Shown here piece after piece: positions 1-7,425 of a stretch of DNA of 19,105 nt. Every line of letters starts with the position of its first letter. Positions within the stretch are counted from its first letter, which is position 1. Under the pieces are notes generated by a model, which was given only the letters and a program-made list of their open reading frames with translations, had not been told where the DNA came from and did not search any database. The position numbers were made by a program, and so were the translations under genes. Source of the stretch: an uncultured Akkermansia sp. (GTDB lineage Bacteria; Verrucomicrobiota; Verrucomicrobiia; Verrucomicrobiales; Akkermansiaceae); assembly GCA_904501915.1 (NCBI GenBank), contig CAJGCV010000036.1, positions 1 through 19,105 on the forward strand, read 5' to 3'.

Positions 1-209
1 CCGCCTTCATATTCGGATGAGTATACATAATAAGTTCCATCAGCCCGGCGGCGGAAATCATAATAGTCTATCTTGAGCCGGTCATTGGGAATGGCTGGGG
101 ATGCTTCCTTTCCGGTCCAGACATAGCCCAGGCGGCACTGCTCCCACTCAGCATAAGCGGAGAGTGCGAGGGCGACTACTGCAGTCAGGAGGAGTAGTGT
201 CTTCTTCAT
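1..209 (-). CDS. small secreted protein, N-terminal part only
   Basis: The reading frame begins at the ATG complementary to 207-209 and runs off the window at base 1, so only 69 codons are visible. The start MKKTLLLLTAVVALALSAYA is a clear signal peptide (two Lys, a hydrophobic core, and an A-Y-A cleavage site), predicting export. The mature part begins EWEQCRLGYVW and continues with many Tyr, Arg and Asp residues; I do not recognise a family. The gene starts 28 nt after the parE stop codon. The gap holds a 6-bp hairpin (222-227 with 235-240) but no T-run, so cotranscription with parE is possible. No Shine-Dalgarno motif precedes the start. TTGGCA lies at a promoter-like distance upstream, but the matching -10 is poor. 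Function unknown. Confidence 0.8.
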   Translation of the reverse strand, partial: MKKTLLLLTAVVALALSAYAEWEQCRLGYVWTGKEASPAIPNDRLKIDYYDFRRRADGTYYVYSSEYEG

Positions 210-237
210 GGTGTAAATCAGTAAAGCCCGGGGTGCT

Positions 238-2091
238 TTATGCCAAATCTTCTTCGATGCGGAGGTTATCAACAATGTACTGGCGGCGGTCATCCGTGTT
301 ATCGCCCATGTAGAACCGCAGGATTTCCTTGAGGTTGTGAGCGTTTTCCAGCGTGACCTCCTCCAGTCGTATATCTTCGCCGATGAAGGCTTTGAACTCG
401 GAGGGCGAGATTTCACCGAGCCCTTTGAATCGGGTGATTTCGGGATTGCGACCGAGTTGTTTCACTGCGCGGTCGCGTTCGGCTTCGGAGTAGCAGTACA
501 GGGTTTTCTGCTTGTTGCGCACGCGGAAGAGCGGGGTCTGCAGGATGAAGAGGTGCCCCTCGCGGATGAGGTCAGGGAAGTACTGGATGAAGAAGGTGAG
601 CAGCAGCAGGCGGATGTGCATGCCGTCCACATCAGCATCAGTCGCGATGATGACCTTGTTGTAGCGCAAATCCTCCATACTGCGGTCGATGTTGAGCGCC
701 AGATGCAGGAAATCGAGTTCCTCGTTGCGCTTTTCCTCGAAGAGCGCAGCGCGGTTCATGCCGAAGCTGTTCGCTGGCTTGCCTCGCAGCGAGAATACTG
801 CCTGGGTTTCGGCATCTCGGGCGGTGGTAATGGAGCCGGAGGCGGAGTCACCCTCGGTGATGAAGAGCATGGTGTCCTTCGCCCGCTTGTGCTTCGTGTC
901 GTAGTGAACGCGGCAGTCGCGCAGCTTGCGGGTGTGAATTTTGGCTTTCTTGGCGCGTTCCTTGGCTACTTTGCCGGTCACGCCAGCCACTTCCTTGCGG
1001 GTCTTTTCGCTTTCCTTGATTTTCTCCTCCATCGCTTCGCCGATTTCGGGGTGGCGGTGGAGGTAGTTATCCAGCTCCCGGGCGAGGAAGTTGAGCACAA
1101 AGGTGCGGATGGTTTCCTTGCCGGGGCCCATGGTGTTGCTGCCCAGCTTGGTTTTGGTCTGGGATTCGAACACCGGCTCGATGACCTTGATGCTGATGGC
1201 GGCCTGGATGCCATTGCGGATATCCGAGCCTTCGTAGCTCTTTTTGAAGTAGCCCTGAAGAGTCTTGACAATGGCTTCGCGGAAAGCTGCCTGGTGCGTG
1301 CCGCCCATGGTGGTGTGCTGACCGTTCACGAAGGAATAGTATTCCTCTCCGTAGTCATCGCCGTGGGTGATGGCAATTTCAATATCCGGGCCGGATATGT
1401 GGATGGGGGCGTAGAGCGGTTCTTCCTTCATCTCTTCCTTGAGCAAGTCCAGCAGACCGTTTTTGGAGGAAATGTTGCGACCATTTAGATTGATGGTAAG
1501 CCCGGTGTTCAGGTAGCAGTAGTAGCGGCACATGCGCTCTACAAAGTTCAGATTGTAGGCAGCATCTGCTGCAAAGATGCTGCGGTCTACCATGAACGCC
1601 ACGCGCGTGCCGTCCGGCTGGTCGGTCGCTTCGGTAATGTCGCTGCCTTCCACCATGTCGCCCGCCTGGAATTGGATGCGGCGGGTCTGACCCTCACGGT
1701 AGGCCTGAATCTCAAAACTTTCGGAAAGTGCGTTTACGGCTTTGATACCCACGCCGTTAAGCCCCACGGATTTCTTGAACGCTTCGCCATCGTACTTACC
1801 GCCGGTGTTGATTTTGGCGGCGCATTCGTACAGTTTACCCAGGGGAATGCCTCGCCCGAAGTCGCGCACTTCGCAGTGCCCGTTTTTGTCGATGCTCACC
1901 AGTATCTTTTTGCCGATACCCATCACAAACTCGTCAATCGAGTTGTCGATGACTTCCTTGAGCAACACATACAGGCCATCATCCGGCATGGTGCCGTCGC
2001 CCAGCTTGCCAATGTACATACCTGGGCGCAGACGAATGTGTTCGCGCCAGTCCAGTGTTTGAATGTCGTCCTCTGTGTATTCGGCTTCCAT
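238..2091 (-). CDS. parE: DNA topoisomerase IV subunit B (Bacteroidota-like ParE type)
   Basis: This is the ATPase subunit of a type IIA topoisomerase (617 aa), which would pair with a ParC/GyrA-like subunit not in the window. The GHKL ATPase motifs are KEVIDNSIDE (residues 45-54), DFGRGIP (77-83) and GLNGVGIKA (110-118). The transducer lysine loop is QTKTKLG (311-317). The TOPRIM motifs are EGDSASG (413-419) and DADVDG (485-490), followed by RFKGLGE (554-560). The length and the lack of a long insert in the TOPRIM region fit ParE rather than proteobacterial GyrB. The phrases DWREHIRLRPGMYIGKLGDG and EGDSASGS resemble Bacteroidota ParE rather than E. coli ParE. The frame is open up to 2142, but I prefer the ATG at 2091: the family alignment begins there and a promoter lies just upstream, whereas the extra 17 codons are not family-like. 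Gyrase-like activity cannot be excluded from sequence alone. Confidence 0.95.
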   Translation of the reverse strand: MEAEYTEDDIQTLDWREHIRLRPGMYIGKLGDGTMPDDGLYVLLKEVIDNSIDEFVMGIGKKILVSIDKNGHCEVRDFGRGIPLGKLYECAAKINTGGKYDGEAFKKSVGLNGVGIKAVNALSESFEIQAYREGQTRRIQFQAGDMVEGSDITEATDQPDGTRVAFMVDRSIFAADAAYNLNFVERMCRYYCYLNTGLTINLNGRNISSKNGLLDLLKEEMKEEPLYAPIHISGPDIEIAITHGDDYGEEYYSFVNGQHTTMGGTHQAAFREAIVKTLQGYFKKSYEGSDIRNGIQAAISIKVIEPVFESQTKTKLGSNTMGPGKETIRTFVLNFLARELDNYLHRHPEIGEAMEEKIKESEKTRKEVAGVTGKVAKERAKKAKIHTRKLRDCRVHYDTKHKRAKDTMLFITEGDSASGSITTARDAETQAVFSLRGKPANSFGMNRAALFEEKRNEELDFLHLALNIDRSMEDLRYNKVIIATDADVDGMHIRLLLLTFFIQYFPDLIREGHLFILQTPLFRVRNKQKTLYCYSEAERDRAVKQLGRNPEITRFKGLGEISPSEFKAFIGEDIRLEEVTLENAHNLKEILRFYMGDNTDDRRQYIVDNLRIEEDLA

Positions 2092-2102
2092 GAATTGCCA
2101 AT

Positions 2103-2131
2103 ATATTACACAATTCCTAAACATTCTGCAA
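2103..2131 (-). promoter_or_regulatory. candidate sigma70-like promoter for parE
   Basis: On the minus strand TTGCAG (2126-2131) is followed by a 17-nt spacer and TAATAT (2103-2108). The -10 ends 11 nt before the chosen parE ATG, so transcription would start about 4-5 nt upstream of it. The -35 matches only 3/6 of consensus. The call rests on correct spacing and on similar arrangements at other genes in the window. Confidence 0.4.
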
Positions 2132-2197
2132 GCATGAATCAAGGCTTAGACAGGAGAATTTTCCTTGTCATGCAGGGGCGTATGGCGGCTTGCTGGC

Positions 2198-2227
2198 TTG
2201 CGCAAGGGGCAGAGAGGGGCGTAGAAT
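2198..2227 (+). promoter_or_regulatory. candidate promoter for the M50 protease gene
   Basis: TTGCGC (2198-2203), an 18-nt spacer and TAGAAT (2222-2227, 5/6 match to TATAAT) lie in the divergent parE/M50 region. Only 8 nt separate the -10 from the ATG at 2236. This supports the ATG at 2236 over the in-frame upstream ATGs, which would lie before or inside the promoter. Confidence 0.45.
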
Positions 2228-2235
2228 GCATAGCG

Positions 2236-2952
2236 ATGATACGATTCACGCTATTCGGGGTGCAAGTGTGCATCCATCCTACGCTCTGGCTGACACTGGC
2301 GCTTCTTGGCCGGGCGTTCATGATATCCAGCGTGATGGATCTATTGTGTGTGCTTCTGTTTATTCTGGCGGGTTTTGTTGTACTGCTGGTTCATGAAATG
2401 GGGCATGCATTGGTGGGGCGTTGGTTGGGTGGCGGGTATCCCTGTGTGTATCTGGCCTGGCTGGGCGGAGATTGTACCAATGAAACAGCACGGTTGTCGC
2501 GTATGCAGGGGGTGGTGATGACATTAGCAGGACCATTTGCATCTCTGCTGGTGGGCGTGCTGGCATATGTGGCTCTTTGTCTTTATGTGGGGAGTTTTGC
2601 TGTGGGAACGGTGTACGCTACCTGTTTTGCTTTGGGGGCTCTGCCGGCAGAGGCTGTGCTGGCATACCCGGCGCTGACCATGTTCCTCTTCTTTTTCCTC
2701 ATCGAAATCAGCTGCTGGTGGACGGTGCTGAATATGTTGCCTATTTTCCCGCTGGATGGAGGGCAGATTATGCAGGGGCTCATGAAATCCGGCAGCCAGG
2801 TATACGCTATCAGTCTGGCATCAGCCGTGGTGATGACTGCTGTGTCTGCTGTGCTGGGTGCCTGGCTGCTGATGATATTCATGGTGCTGCTCGCGGTGCT
2901 CAACCACAAATTCTACCAGGAGAGCCGGCACGGCGGAGCTGATTTTCATTGA
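2236..2952 (+). CDS. M50-family (site-2-type) intramembrane metalloprotease
   Basis: This 238-residue, strongly hydrophobic protein carries the zinc-protease signature HEMGH (53-57) inside a membrane segment (about 36-63) and the second M50 motif NMLPIFPLDGG (166-176), whose Asp174 would be the third metal ligand. Further hydrophobic segments lie at about 11-30, 92-135, 143-170 and 190-223. There is no PDZ domain, so it is a compact site-2 protease like the SpoIVFB/Rip group rather than a full-length RseP. Such enzymes cut transmembrane substrates; the substrate here is unknown. The frame is open well upstream of 2236, but the upstream part is antisense to parE. The start at 2236 gives a family-like N-terminus (IRFTLFGVQVCIHPTLW) and fits the promoter. 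It is divergent from parE and 31 nt upstream of proS. Confidence 0.88.
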   Translation: MIRFTLFGVQVCIHPTLWLTLALLGRAFMISSVMDLLCVLLFILAGFVVLLVHEMGHALVGRWLGGGYPCVYLAWLGGDCTNETARLSRMQGVVMTLAGPFASLLVGVLAYVALCLYVGSFAVGTVYATCFALGALPAEAVLAYPALTMFLFFFLIEISCWWTVLNMLPIFPLDGGQIMQGLMKSGSQVYAISLASAVVMTAVSAVLGAWLLMIFMVLLAVLNHKFYQESRHGGADFH

Positions 2953-2976
2953 CATTTTACCCATAATCCATAAAAT
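2949..2976 (+). promoter_or_regulatory. strong candidate promoter for proS, overlapping the M50 stop codon
   Basis: A perfect TTGACA -35 (2949-2954) contains the TGA stop codon of the upstream gene (2950-2952). A 16-nt spacer follows, then TAAAAT (2971-2976, 5/6 match). Only 7 nt separate the -10 from the proS ATG at 2984, so the predicted transcription start falls at or next to the start codon. This is the best promoter match in the window. Confidence 0.6.
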
Positions 2977-2983
2977 CCCCGCC

Positions 2984-4507
2984 ATGGCACAACAGAACGC
3001 AATTTCGCCCACCCGCGCACAGGACTTTCCTGAGTGGTATCAACAGGTAATCAAGGCTGCCGACCTTGCAGAGAATTCTGAGGTCCGCGGCTGCATGGTC
3101 ATCAAACCCTGGGGCTATGCTATCTGGGAACTCATCCAGCAGCAGCTCGATGCCGATTTCAAGCGCACCGGCCATACCAATGCTTATTTCCCCATGCTCA
3201 TTCCGGTTTCCTACCTGGAAAAGGAAGCTGAGCACGCCGAGGGCTTTGCCACAGAATGCGCCGTGGTAACCCACCACCGCCTGGAGGCTGTCAAAGACCC
3301 CGAAACCGGTAAGACCCGCATGATTCCTTCCGGTGAACTCACGGATAAGTACGTGATTCGCCCCACTTCCGAGACGGTGATTGGAGCTGCGTTCTCCCGC
3401 TGGCTGGAATCTTACCGCGAGCTGCCCATCAAGGTGAACCAGTGGTGCAATGTGATGCGCTGGGAGATGCGCCCGCGAATTTTCCTGCGCACGGCCGAGT
3501 TCCTGTGGCAGGAAGGTCACACCGCCCACGAAACCCGCGAGGAGGCCGAGGAGGAAACCGCTCTCATGCATAAAGTGTATGAGGAATTCCAGCGAGATGT
3601 ACTGGCGGTGGACGTGATTCCCGGTGAAAAGACCGAGCACGAGCGTTTCCCCGGTGCTGTGCGTACCTTTACGGTGGAAGCCATGGTGCAGGACCGCAAG
3701 GCGATTCAGGCTGGTACTTCCCACTTCCTGGGGCAGAACTTCGCCAAGGCTCAGAACATTTCCTTTGCCGGTCGCAACAATGAACGCCAGTTTGCCTGGA
3801 CCACCTCCTGGGGTGTTTCCACCCGCATGATCGGCACACTCATCATGGCTCACTCCGACGACGATGGCCTGGTTTGCCCGCCCCGCGTGGCTCCCAGGCA
3901 GATTGTGATTATCCCCGTGACTCCGAAGCCCGACACGAAGGAAGCTATCCTTGCCCACTGTCAGGAGCTGGCCGACAAGCTCAGTGCCATGAGTTTCCAC
4001 GGCATGCCGCTGCGTGTGCAGGTTGACACCCGTGACCTCAACGGCGGCACCAAGAAGTGGGAATGGGTGAAGAAGGGTGTGCCTGTGCGCATCGAAATCG
4101 GCCCGCGTGACCTGGAGAAGGGCTCCGTGTGCCTTTGCCGCCGCGACCAGGCTACCAGCGAAAAGAGCTTCATCTCCGAGAGCGAGTTTGTGGAAAATGC
4201 CGTGAACCTGCTGGAAGATATCCAGAACACGCTGCTGCAGCGCCAGCGCGTCTTCCGCGACAGCCACATCCGCCCCTGTTTCAGCCTGGACGAACTTAAG
4301 GAGAACTTCAATGGCGAGGGCGATGCTGACTGGTTGCTCTGCCCCTGGGACGGTTCTCCCGAGGAGGAGGAGACGCTGGCCAAGAGTCTGCGTATCTCTA
4401 TCCGCTGCGTGCCGCAGGGTGAAATGGGATGCGCGGCCGAGTCTGCTCCCTGCATCCTGACCGGGCGCCCCACCACGCGCCGTGTCCTCTGGGCCCGCGC
4501 CTATTGA
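2984..4507 (+). CDS. proS: prolyl-tRNA synthetase, archaeal/eukaryal type
   Basis: This enzyme charges tRNA-Pro with proline in the cytoplasm. The class II core is complete: FPMLIP (69-74), RPTSE (126-130), motif 2 RWEMRPRIFLRTAEF (159-173) with WQEGHTAH (175-182), and motif 3 around GVSTRMIGTLIMAHSDDDG (277-295). The anticodon-binding domain follows (about 300-410). The C-terminal extension has four cysteines (453, 475, 483, 490) placed like the zinc-binding domain of archaeal/eukaryal ProRS, and the protein ends in the conserved Tyr (WARAY). It lacks the INS editing insert of the long bacterial form. The 507-residue length is normal for this short type. ATG 2984 follows a strong promoter by 7 nt. 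No Shine-Dalgarno motif is present. The gene ends in front of a bidirectional terminator. Confidence 0.97.
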   Translation: MAQQNAISPTRAQDFPEWYQQVIKAADLAENSEVRGCMVIKPWGYAIWELIQQQLDADFKRTGHTNAYFPMLIPVSYLEKEAEHAEGFATECAVVTHHRLEAVKDPETGKTRMIPSGELTDKYVIRPTSETVIGAAFSRWLESYRELPIKVNQWCNVMRWEMRPRIFLRTAEFLWQEGHTAHETREEAEEETALMHKVYEEFQRDVLAVDVIPGEKTEHERFPGAVRTFTVEAMVQDRKAIQAGTSHFLGQNFAKAQNISFAGRNNERQFAWTTSWGVSTRMIGTLIMAHSDDDGLVCPPRVAPRQIVIIPVTPKPDTKEAILAHCQELADKLSAMSFHGMPLRVQVDTRDLNGGTKKWEWVKKGVPVRIEIGPRDLEKGSVCLCRRDQATSEKSFISESEFVENAVNLLEDIQNTLLQRQRVFRDSHIRPCFSLDELKENFNGEGDADWLLCPWDGSPEEEETLAKSLRISIRCVPQGEMGCAAESAPCILTGRPTTRRVLWARAY

Positions 4508-4528
4508 TGCGCCTGTGCTAAAATATTC

Positions 4529-4563
4529 AAGCCCCTGAATCAGATAGAGATTCAGGGGCTTTT
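4529..4563. terminator. bidirectional intrinsic terminator between proS and lnt
   Basis: A perfect 13-bp inverted repeat (4529-4541 with 4549-4561, GC-rich middle) closes a 7-nt loop. It ends in TTTT on the plus strand and is followed by an AT-rich tract (TTGAATATTTTA) on the minus strand. It lies between the convergent proS stop (4507) and lnt stop (4566), so it can serve both. Confidence 0.85.
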
Positions 4564-4565
4564 CC

Positions 4566-6446
4566 TTACTTGTTACGGAAGCGCTGCATGCCTGGCACTC
4601 CAGTCATCAGCACCAGAATGGCGCAGAGACCGACTGCCCAGTCGCCCAGGAGGGCATAGAGGGTGTAGCCAGCATTTTTATCCACAGGGAGCACAGCGTA
4701 GCTGTGACCGGGCAGGTGGGGTGAGCCATCGGCTTTCTGCAGAATATCGAGGAATGCACCGTTGGGGGCAATGGCACAGGTGTAACCCATATTGGCAGCG
4801 CGCACCATGGGGCGGCGCAGCTCAATGCAGCGGAATGCTGCGTTGCGGGCCTGCTGCTCACCGCAGCACGAGTTGCGGAACCACCCGTCGTTGGAGATAT
4901 TGACGATGACCTGTGGCCCTTTTCGCACGTATTTGGTGAGCAGACGGCCTACGGTGTCTTCGTAACAGATGGCAGGGATGACGCCTACTGTCTCATTTGT
5001 GCCGGGTACTGCCACGGGGAGTGGCTCATCTCCTTTACCGGGGCGGATACCCTCGCCCACCTGTGTGCCGGTCATCTGGCTGTAAAGCTGGCCAAGCCAT
5101 GTTATTTCCTCTGCGAAGGGAATGTACTCACCAAAGGGCATGAGGTGCTGCTTGGCTGTGGTGGTGATGGTGTCGAACCCGCCGGGGATGATGGCCATGG
5201 AATTATACAATCCGCCCGGTCTGTATTCATCTTCCTTGCCGGTCGGTACCCAGCAGTTTTCATCTACTCCGGTAAACAGGATGAAATCCTTGCCTCCCAT
5301 GTCACGAACCTGCTGCCGTACCATGGGCAGACCTTCTGAGCCGAAGAATTGCTTCGTTGTGTAAAAATCGGGCATGAGCTGGCCGCTCTGCTCGTTGCGG
5401 TGAAGCGGGCATCCCATGGCGCTTTCCGGCCAGATGACCCACACCGGCAACTGCTGGGTGAATGCAAGCTCCGGGTTTTCCATGGCTTGTTTGACGGTGG
5501 CCTGCTGCACCTCATTGAAGGCCTGGCGTGTTTCTCGCAGATGTATACCGTACAGGTGGGGCATGATGGGCCCTCCGTCGATGCGTTCCGCCTGGTCTAT
5601 GTTCAGTTGCACTCCCATGACAGGCAGCTGCAGCACATCCTTGCGCTGCATCATGACAAGTGGGGAATACAGCTTTGAGAGAGCCAGCCCGCCTGCAAAC
5701 ATGCCGAACAGAATGACCACTGCGGCGTAAAAGTCCCAGGGCCGGCAACCTCGGCCGGTCGCACGGTACTGAATCCACGTGCGGCGGCCTGCGCCCCAGA
5801 GGATGATGCCCGTTGCAGCCGGGAAGAATGAGAGCGCAGCCGTGCCGATGAATTCTGCCCATTGCACGAGTGAAAGCCCGTCGTAGAGCGCCATGCCCAT
5901 GCTGTTCCAGCTGAAGCCCAGTGTGCCGTTGGCCCGCAGCCATTCAATGCATACCCACATGGCACCCCCGCCTATGGCGCAGCGCAGGGTGCTTCTCAAA
6001 TCCTGCGAAGCCCAGTTATCCCATGCCTGCTTGATTTGTGCCGGCTTCATGCCGGTGGTGTCGGGCGCAGCCTCCAGCCGCGGACGCAGCAGCGTGTTTG
6101 CCATGCCGCCCCAGAGCCCCACCAGACACGAGTATACCGTCATGAGCGGCAGAAAGGCTATGCCCAGGAAAACCGGCTGAGGAATCTGGAACACGTAGCC
6201 TACCTGGCGAATCCACCAGAAGCTCACGCAGTACCACCCCATGCCATAGAGCCAGCCATAGCCGGCACCCCGCCAGAACCCCGTGCGGCCGTTCCACAGC
6301 ACGCAGAGCAGGGGCAATAAGCCTATCCAGACCAGGTTGCCCAGGTCATACGGCGGAAATGCCAGTGCCATGAATGCTCCGCCTGCCAGGCAGACCAGCG
6401 CACGCATGGTGCGCCCAAGCCATTTTTTTCGTGTATCAGATGTCAT
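4566..6446 (-). CDS. lnt: apolipoprotein N-acyltransferase
   Basis: Lnt adds the third acyl chain to the N-terminal cysteine of lipoproteins at the inner membrane. The N-terminal half (626 aa in total) has several hydrophobic segments, including the start AGGAFMALAFPPYDLG (21-36), and the region around 162-182 matches family features (IEWLRANGTLGFSWNSMG). The C-terminal half is a nitrilase-like domain with a plausible Glu-Lys-Cys triad: E341 (WPES), K432 (KQHLMPFGEYIP) and C494 (ICYED). A last membrane segment lies at about 594-615. It is longer than the ~510-residue E. coli enzyme; the extra length appears as loops near 120-155 and within 340-415. The ATG at 6446 overlaps the upstream gene by 11 nt, suggesting translational coupling; the longer open frame up to 6602 would overlap far more. 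A lipoprotein with a clear lipobox is encoded at 13844-13996. Confidence 0.95.
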   Translation of the reverse strand: MTSDTRKKWLGRTMRALVCLAGGAFMALAFPPYDLGNLVWIGLLPLLCVLWNGRTGFWRGAGYGWLYGMGWYCVSFWWIRQVGYVFQIPQPVFLGIAFLPLMTVYSCLVGLWGGMANTLLRPRLEAAPDTTGMKPAQIKQAWDNWASQDLRSTLRCAIGGGAMWVCIEWLRANGTLGFSWNSMGMALYDGLSLVQWAEFIGTAALSFFPAATGIILWGAGRRTWIQYRATGRGCRPWDFYAAVVILFGMFAGGLALSKLYSPLVMMQRKDVLQLPVMGVQLNIDQAERIDGGPIMPHLYGIHLRETRQAFNEVQQATVKQAMENPELAFTQQLPVWVIWPESAMGCPLHRNEQSGQLMPDFYTTKQFFGSEGLPMVRQQVRDMGGKDFILFTGVDENCWVPTGKEDEYRPGGLYNSMAIIPGGFDTITTTAKQHLMPFGEYIPFAEEITWLGQLYSQMTGTQVGEGIRPGKGDEPLPVAVPGTNETVGVIPAICYEDTVGRLLTKYVRKGPQVIVNISNDGWFRNSCCGEQQARNAAFRCIELRRPMVRAANMGYTCAIAPNGAFLDILQKADGSPHLPGHSYAVLPVDKNAGYTLYALLGDWAVGLCAILVLMTGVPGMQRFRNK

Positions 6447-7017
6447 GCGGAACAATGCTGATGTAACCGAGGTTGCTACGGGTTTCACCTTCAGGCTGGC
6501 AGTCGAACTCGATGAGCCAGTATGGCTCAGTCTGGTTAATCTGGTGAAGTTGGTACAGGTCTTGAGTCTGGAACCCATCCTCGAGGCGTATGCTTGCAAC
6601 ATTTCCGTTTATCCCGATACTGTGGCTGCTGGTTGCTGTGAACTTGCCATTTTCGTACGGAAGGAAGATGCGGTCACCCATCTGGTGACCAGCGGGGTCA
6701 ATGAATCGAGCGGAAATGATACCTTTCCCTTCTGCTGATTCCAGGACGATACGACCGGACGGATAGTAAAGGGCTCGAAGTTCCATGCGTTCATCACCTG
6801 CAGAGCTCTGCCAGGAGGCTGTTGCTTCCTCCACGACAATACCACCGTTTTTCCAGGGAAGCGGGCTTTGTGCATTGCGCCATTCTGAATGGGGGACCTG
6901 CTGCAGCAGTGACCAGAACCAGATGCCTCCGGCTATAAGGATGAACAGGGCTATGATTTGCCAGGTGTATGCCCGCAGATTCCTCTTGTCCTGATTTTGT
7001 GTGTTCTGGTCTTGCAT
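6436..7017 (-). CDS. hypothetical single-pass membrane protein upstream of lnt
   Basis: The 193-residue protein has a hydrophilic Asn/Gln-rich start, one membrane segment (about 16-38, ending IWFWSLLQQ), and a mostly beta-like soluble part that would face the periplasm. I do not recognise a family. The C-terminal region has alternating patterns such as GRIVLESAEGKGIISARF and ends in SIVPHDI. Its stop codon lies inside the start of lnt (11-nt overlap), so the two genes form an operon and this product may work with lnt or in envelope biogenesis; that is inference from context. The start at 7017 was chosen over the ORF maximum at 7068 because a promoter-like element overlaps the upstream 17 codons. 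An AGGG lies too close to the ATG to be a good ribosome-binding site. Confidence 0.82.
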   Translation of the reverse strand: MQDQNTQNQDKRNLRAYTWQIIALFILIAGGIWFWSLLQQVPHSEWRNAQSPLPWKNGGIVVEEATASWQSSAGDERMELRALYYPSGRIVLESAEGKGIISARFIDPAGHQMGDRIFLPYENGKFTATSSHSIGINGNVASIRLEDGFQTQDLYQLHQINQTEPYWLIEFDCQPEGETRSNLGYISIVPHDI

Positions 7018-7023
7018 GACCCT

Positions 7024-7052
7024 ATTTTGAACCGAAAAATGCCGTGTTGCAA
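7024..7052 (-). promoter_or_regulatory. candidate promoter of the hypothetical-lnt operon
   Basis: On the minus strand TTGCAA (7047-7052) is separated by 17 nt from CAAAAT (7024-7029, 4/6). The -10 ends 6 nt before the ATG at 7017, again predicting a leaderless transcript. Confidence 0.42.
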
Positions 7053-7062
7053 TAAAAAAGGA

Positions 7063-7090
7063 TTGCATTCTCGGAAAAATAGGTCATAAA
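7063..7090 (+). promoter_or_regulatory. weak candidate promoter for the ferredoxin gene
   Basis: TTGCAT (7063-7068) followed after 16 nt by CATAAA (7085-7090, 4/6) lies in the 106-bp divergent region. It would give a leader of roughly 25 nt, longer than the others in this window. No better element was seen near the ATG at 7124. Confidence 0.25.
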
Positions 7091-7123
7091 TAGCTATGGG
7101 TACTAACCCCCACATACACGACA

Positions 7124-7357
7124 ATGGCCGATATCGACGATAAGACTGAGAAGAATGTTCCTGGCAAGTTCTATGTTGACTGCAACTGCATCGACTGCGA
7201 CCTGTGCCGCGAAACCGCCCCTGATTTCTTTGCCCGTGATGATGACGAGGGCCTTTCCTTTGTCTGCAAGCAGCCCGTGACCGATGATGAGGTTGCTCTC
7301 TGCACCGAGGCTATGGAAGGCTGCCCCGTGCAGGCTATCGGTGACGATGGCGAGTAA
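7124..7357 (+). CDS. single-cluster [4Fe-4S] ferredoxin
   Basis: This 77-residue acidic protein carries the cysteine set of a one-cluster ferredoxin: C22-x2-C25-x2-C28 (CIDCDLC) and a distant C67-P68 (GCPVQAI). The other cysteines (20, 48, 60) could support an alternative ligand or a disulfide, as in some monocluster ferredoxins. The protein is probably a soluble cytoplasmic electron carrier; its partners are not visible. It is preceded by a divergent hypothetical-lnt operon and followed by a hairpin terminator. No Shine-Dalgarno motif is present; the sequence before the ATG is C/A-rich. Confidence 0.92.
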   Translation: MADIDDKTEKNVPGKFYVDCNCIDCDLCRETAPDFFARDDDEGLSFVCKQPVTDDEVALCTEAMEGCPVQAIGDDGE

Positions 7358-7380
7358 AGCAACGGATTCATTCCTTTCAT

Positions 7381-7418
7381 GGGCAGCCCGGTTTTTGTTG
7401 CCGGGCTGCCCGGTTTTT
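7381..7418 (+). terminator. intrinsic terminator after the ferredoxin gene
   Basis: A perfect 11-bp GC-rich stem (7381-7391 with 7401-7411) with a 9-nt loop is followed by GGTTTTT. It ends only 7 nt before the annotated ATG of the next gene, which is unusual and raises the possibility of read-through control. Confidence 0.75.
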
Positions 7419-7425
7419 CCCCCAC

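Noticed and set aside
222..240. 6-bp hairpin just after parE considered as a terminator
   Set aside because: The stem is short and no T-run follows on the minus strand.
337..1488. Plus-strand open frame (383 codons) antisense to parE
   Set aside because: Shadow frame with no recognisable features opposite a complete topoisomerase gene.
2957..4267. Minus-strand open frame (436 codons) antisense to proS
   Set aside because: Shadow of a well-defined tRNA synthetase; no domain of its own.
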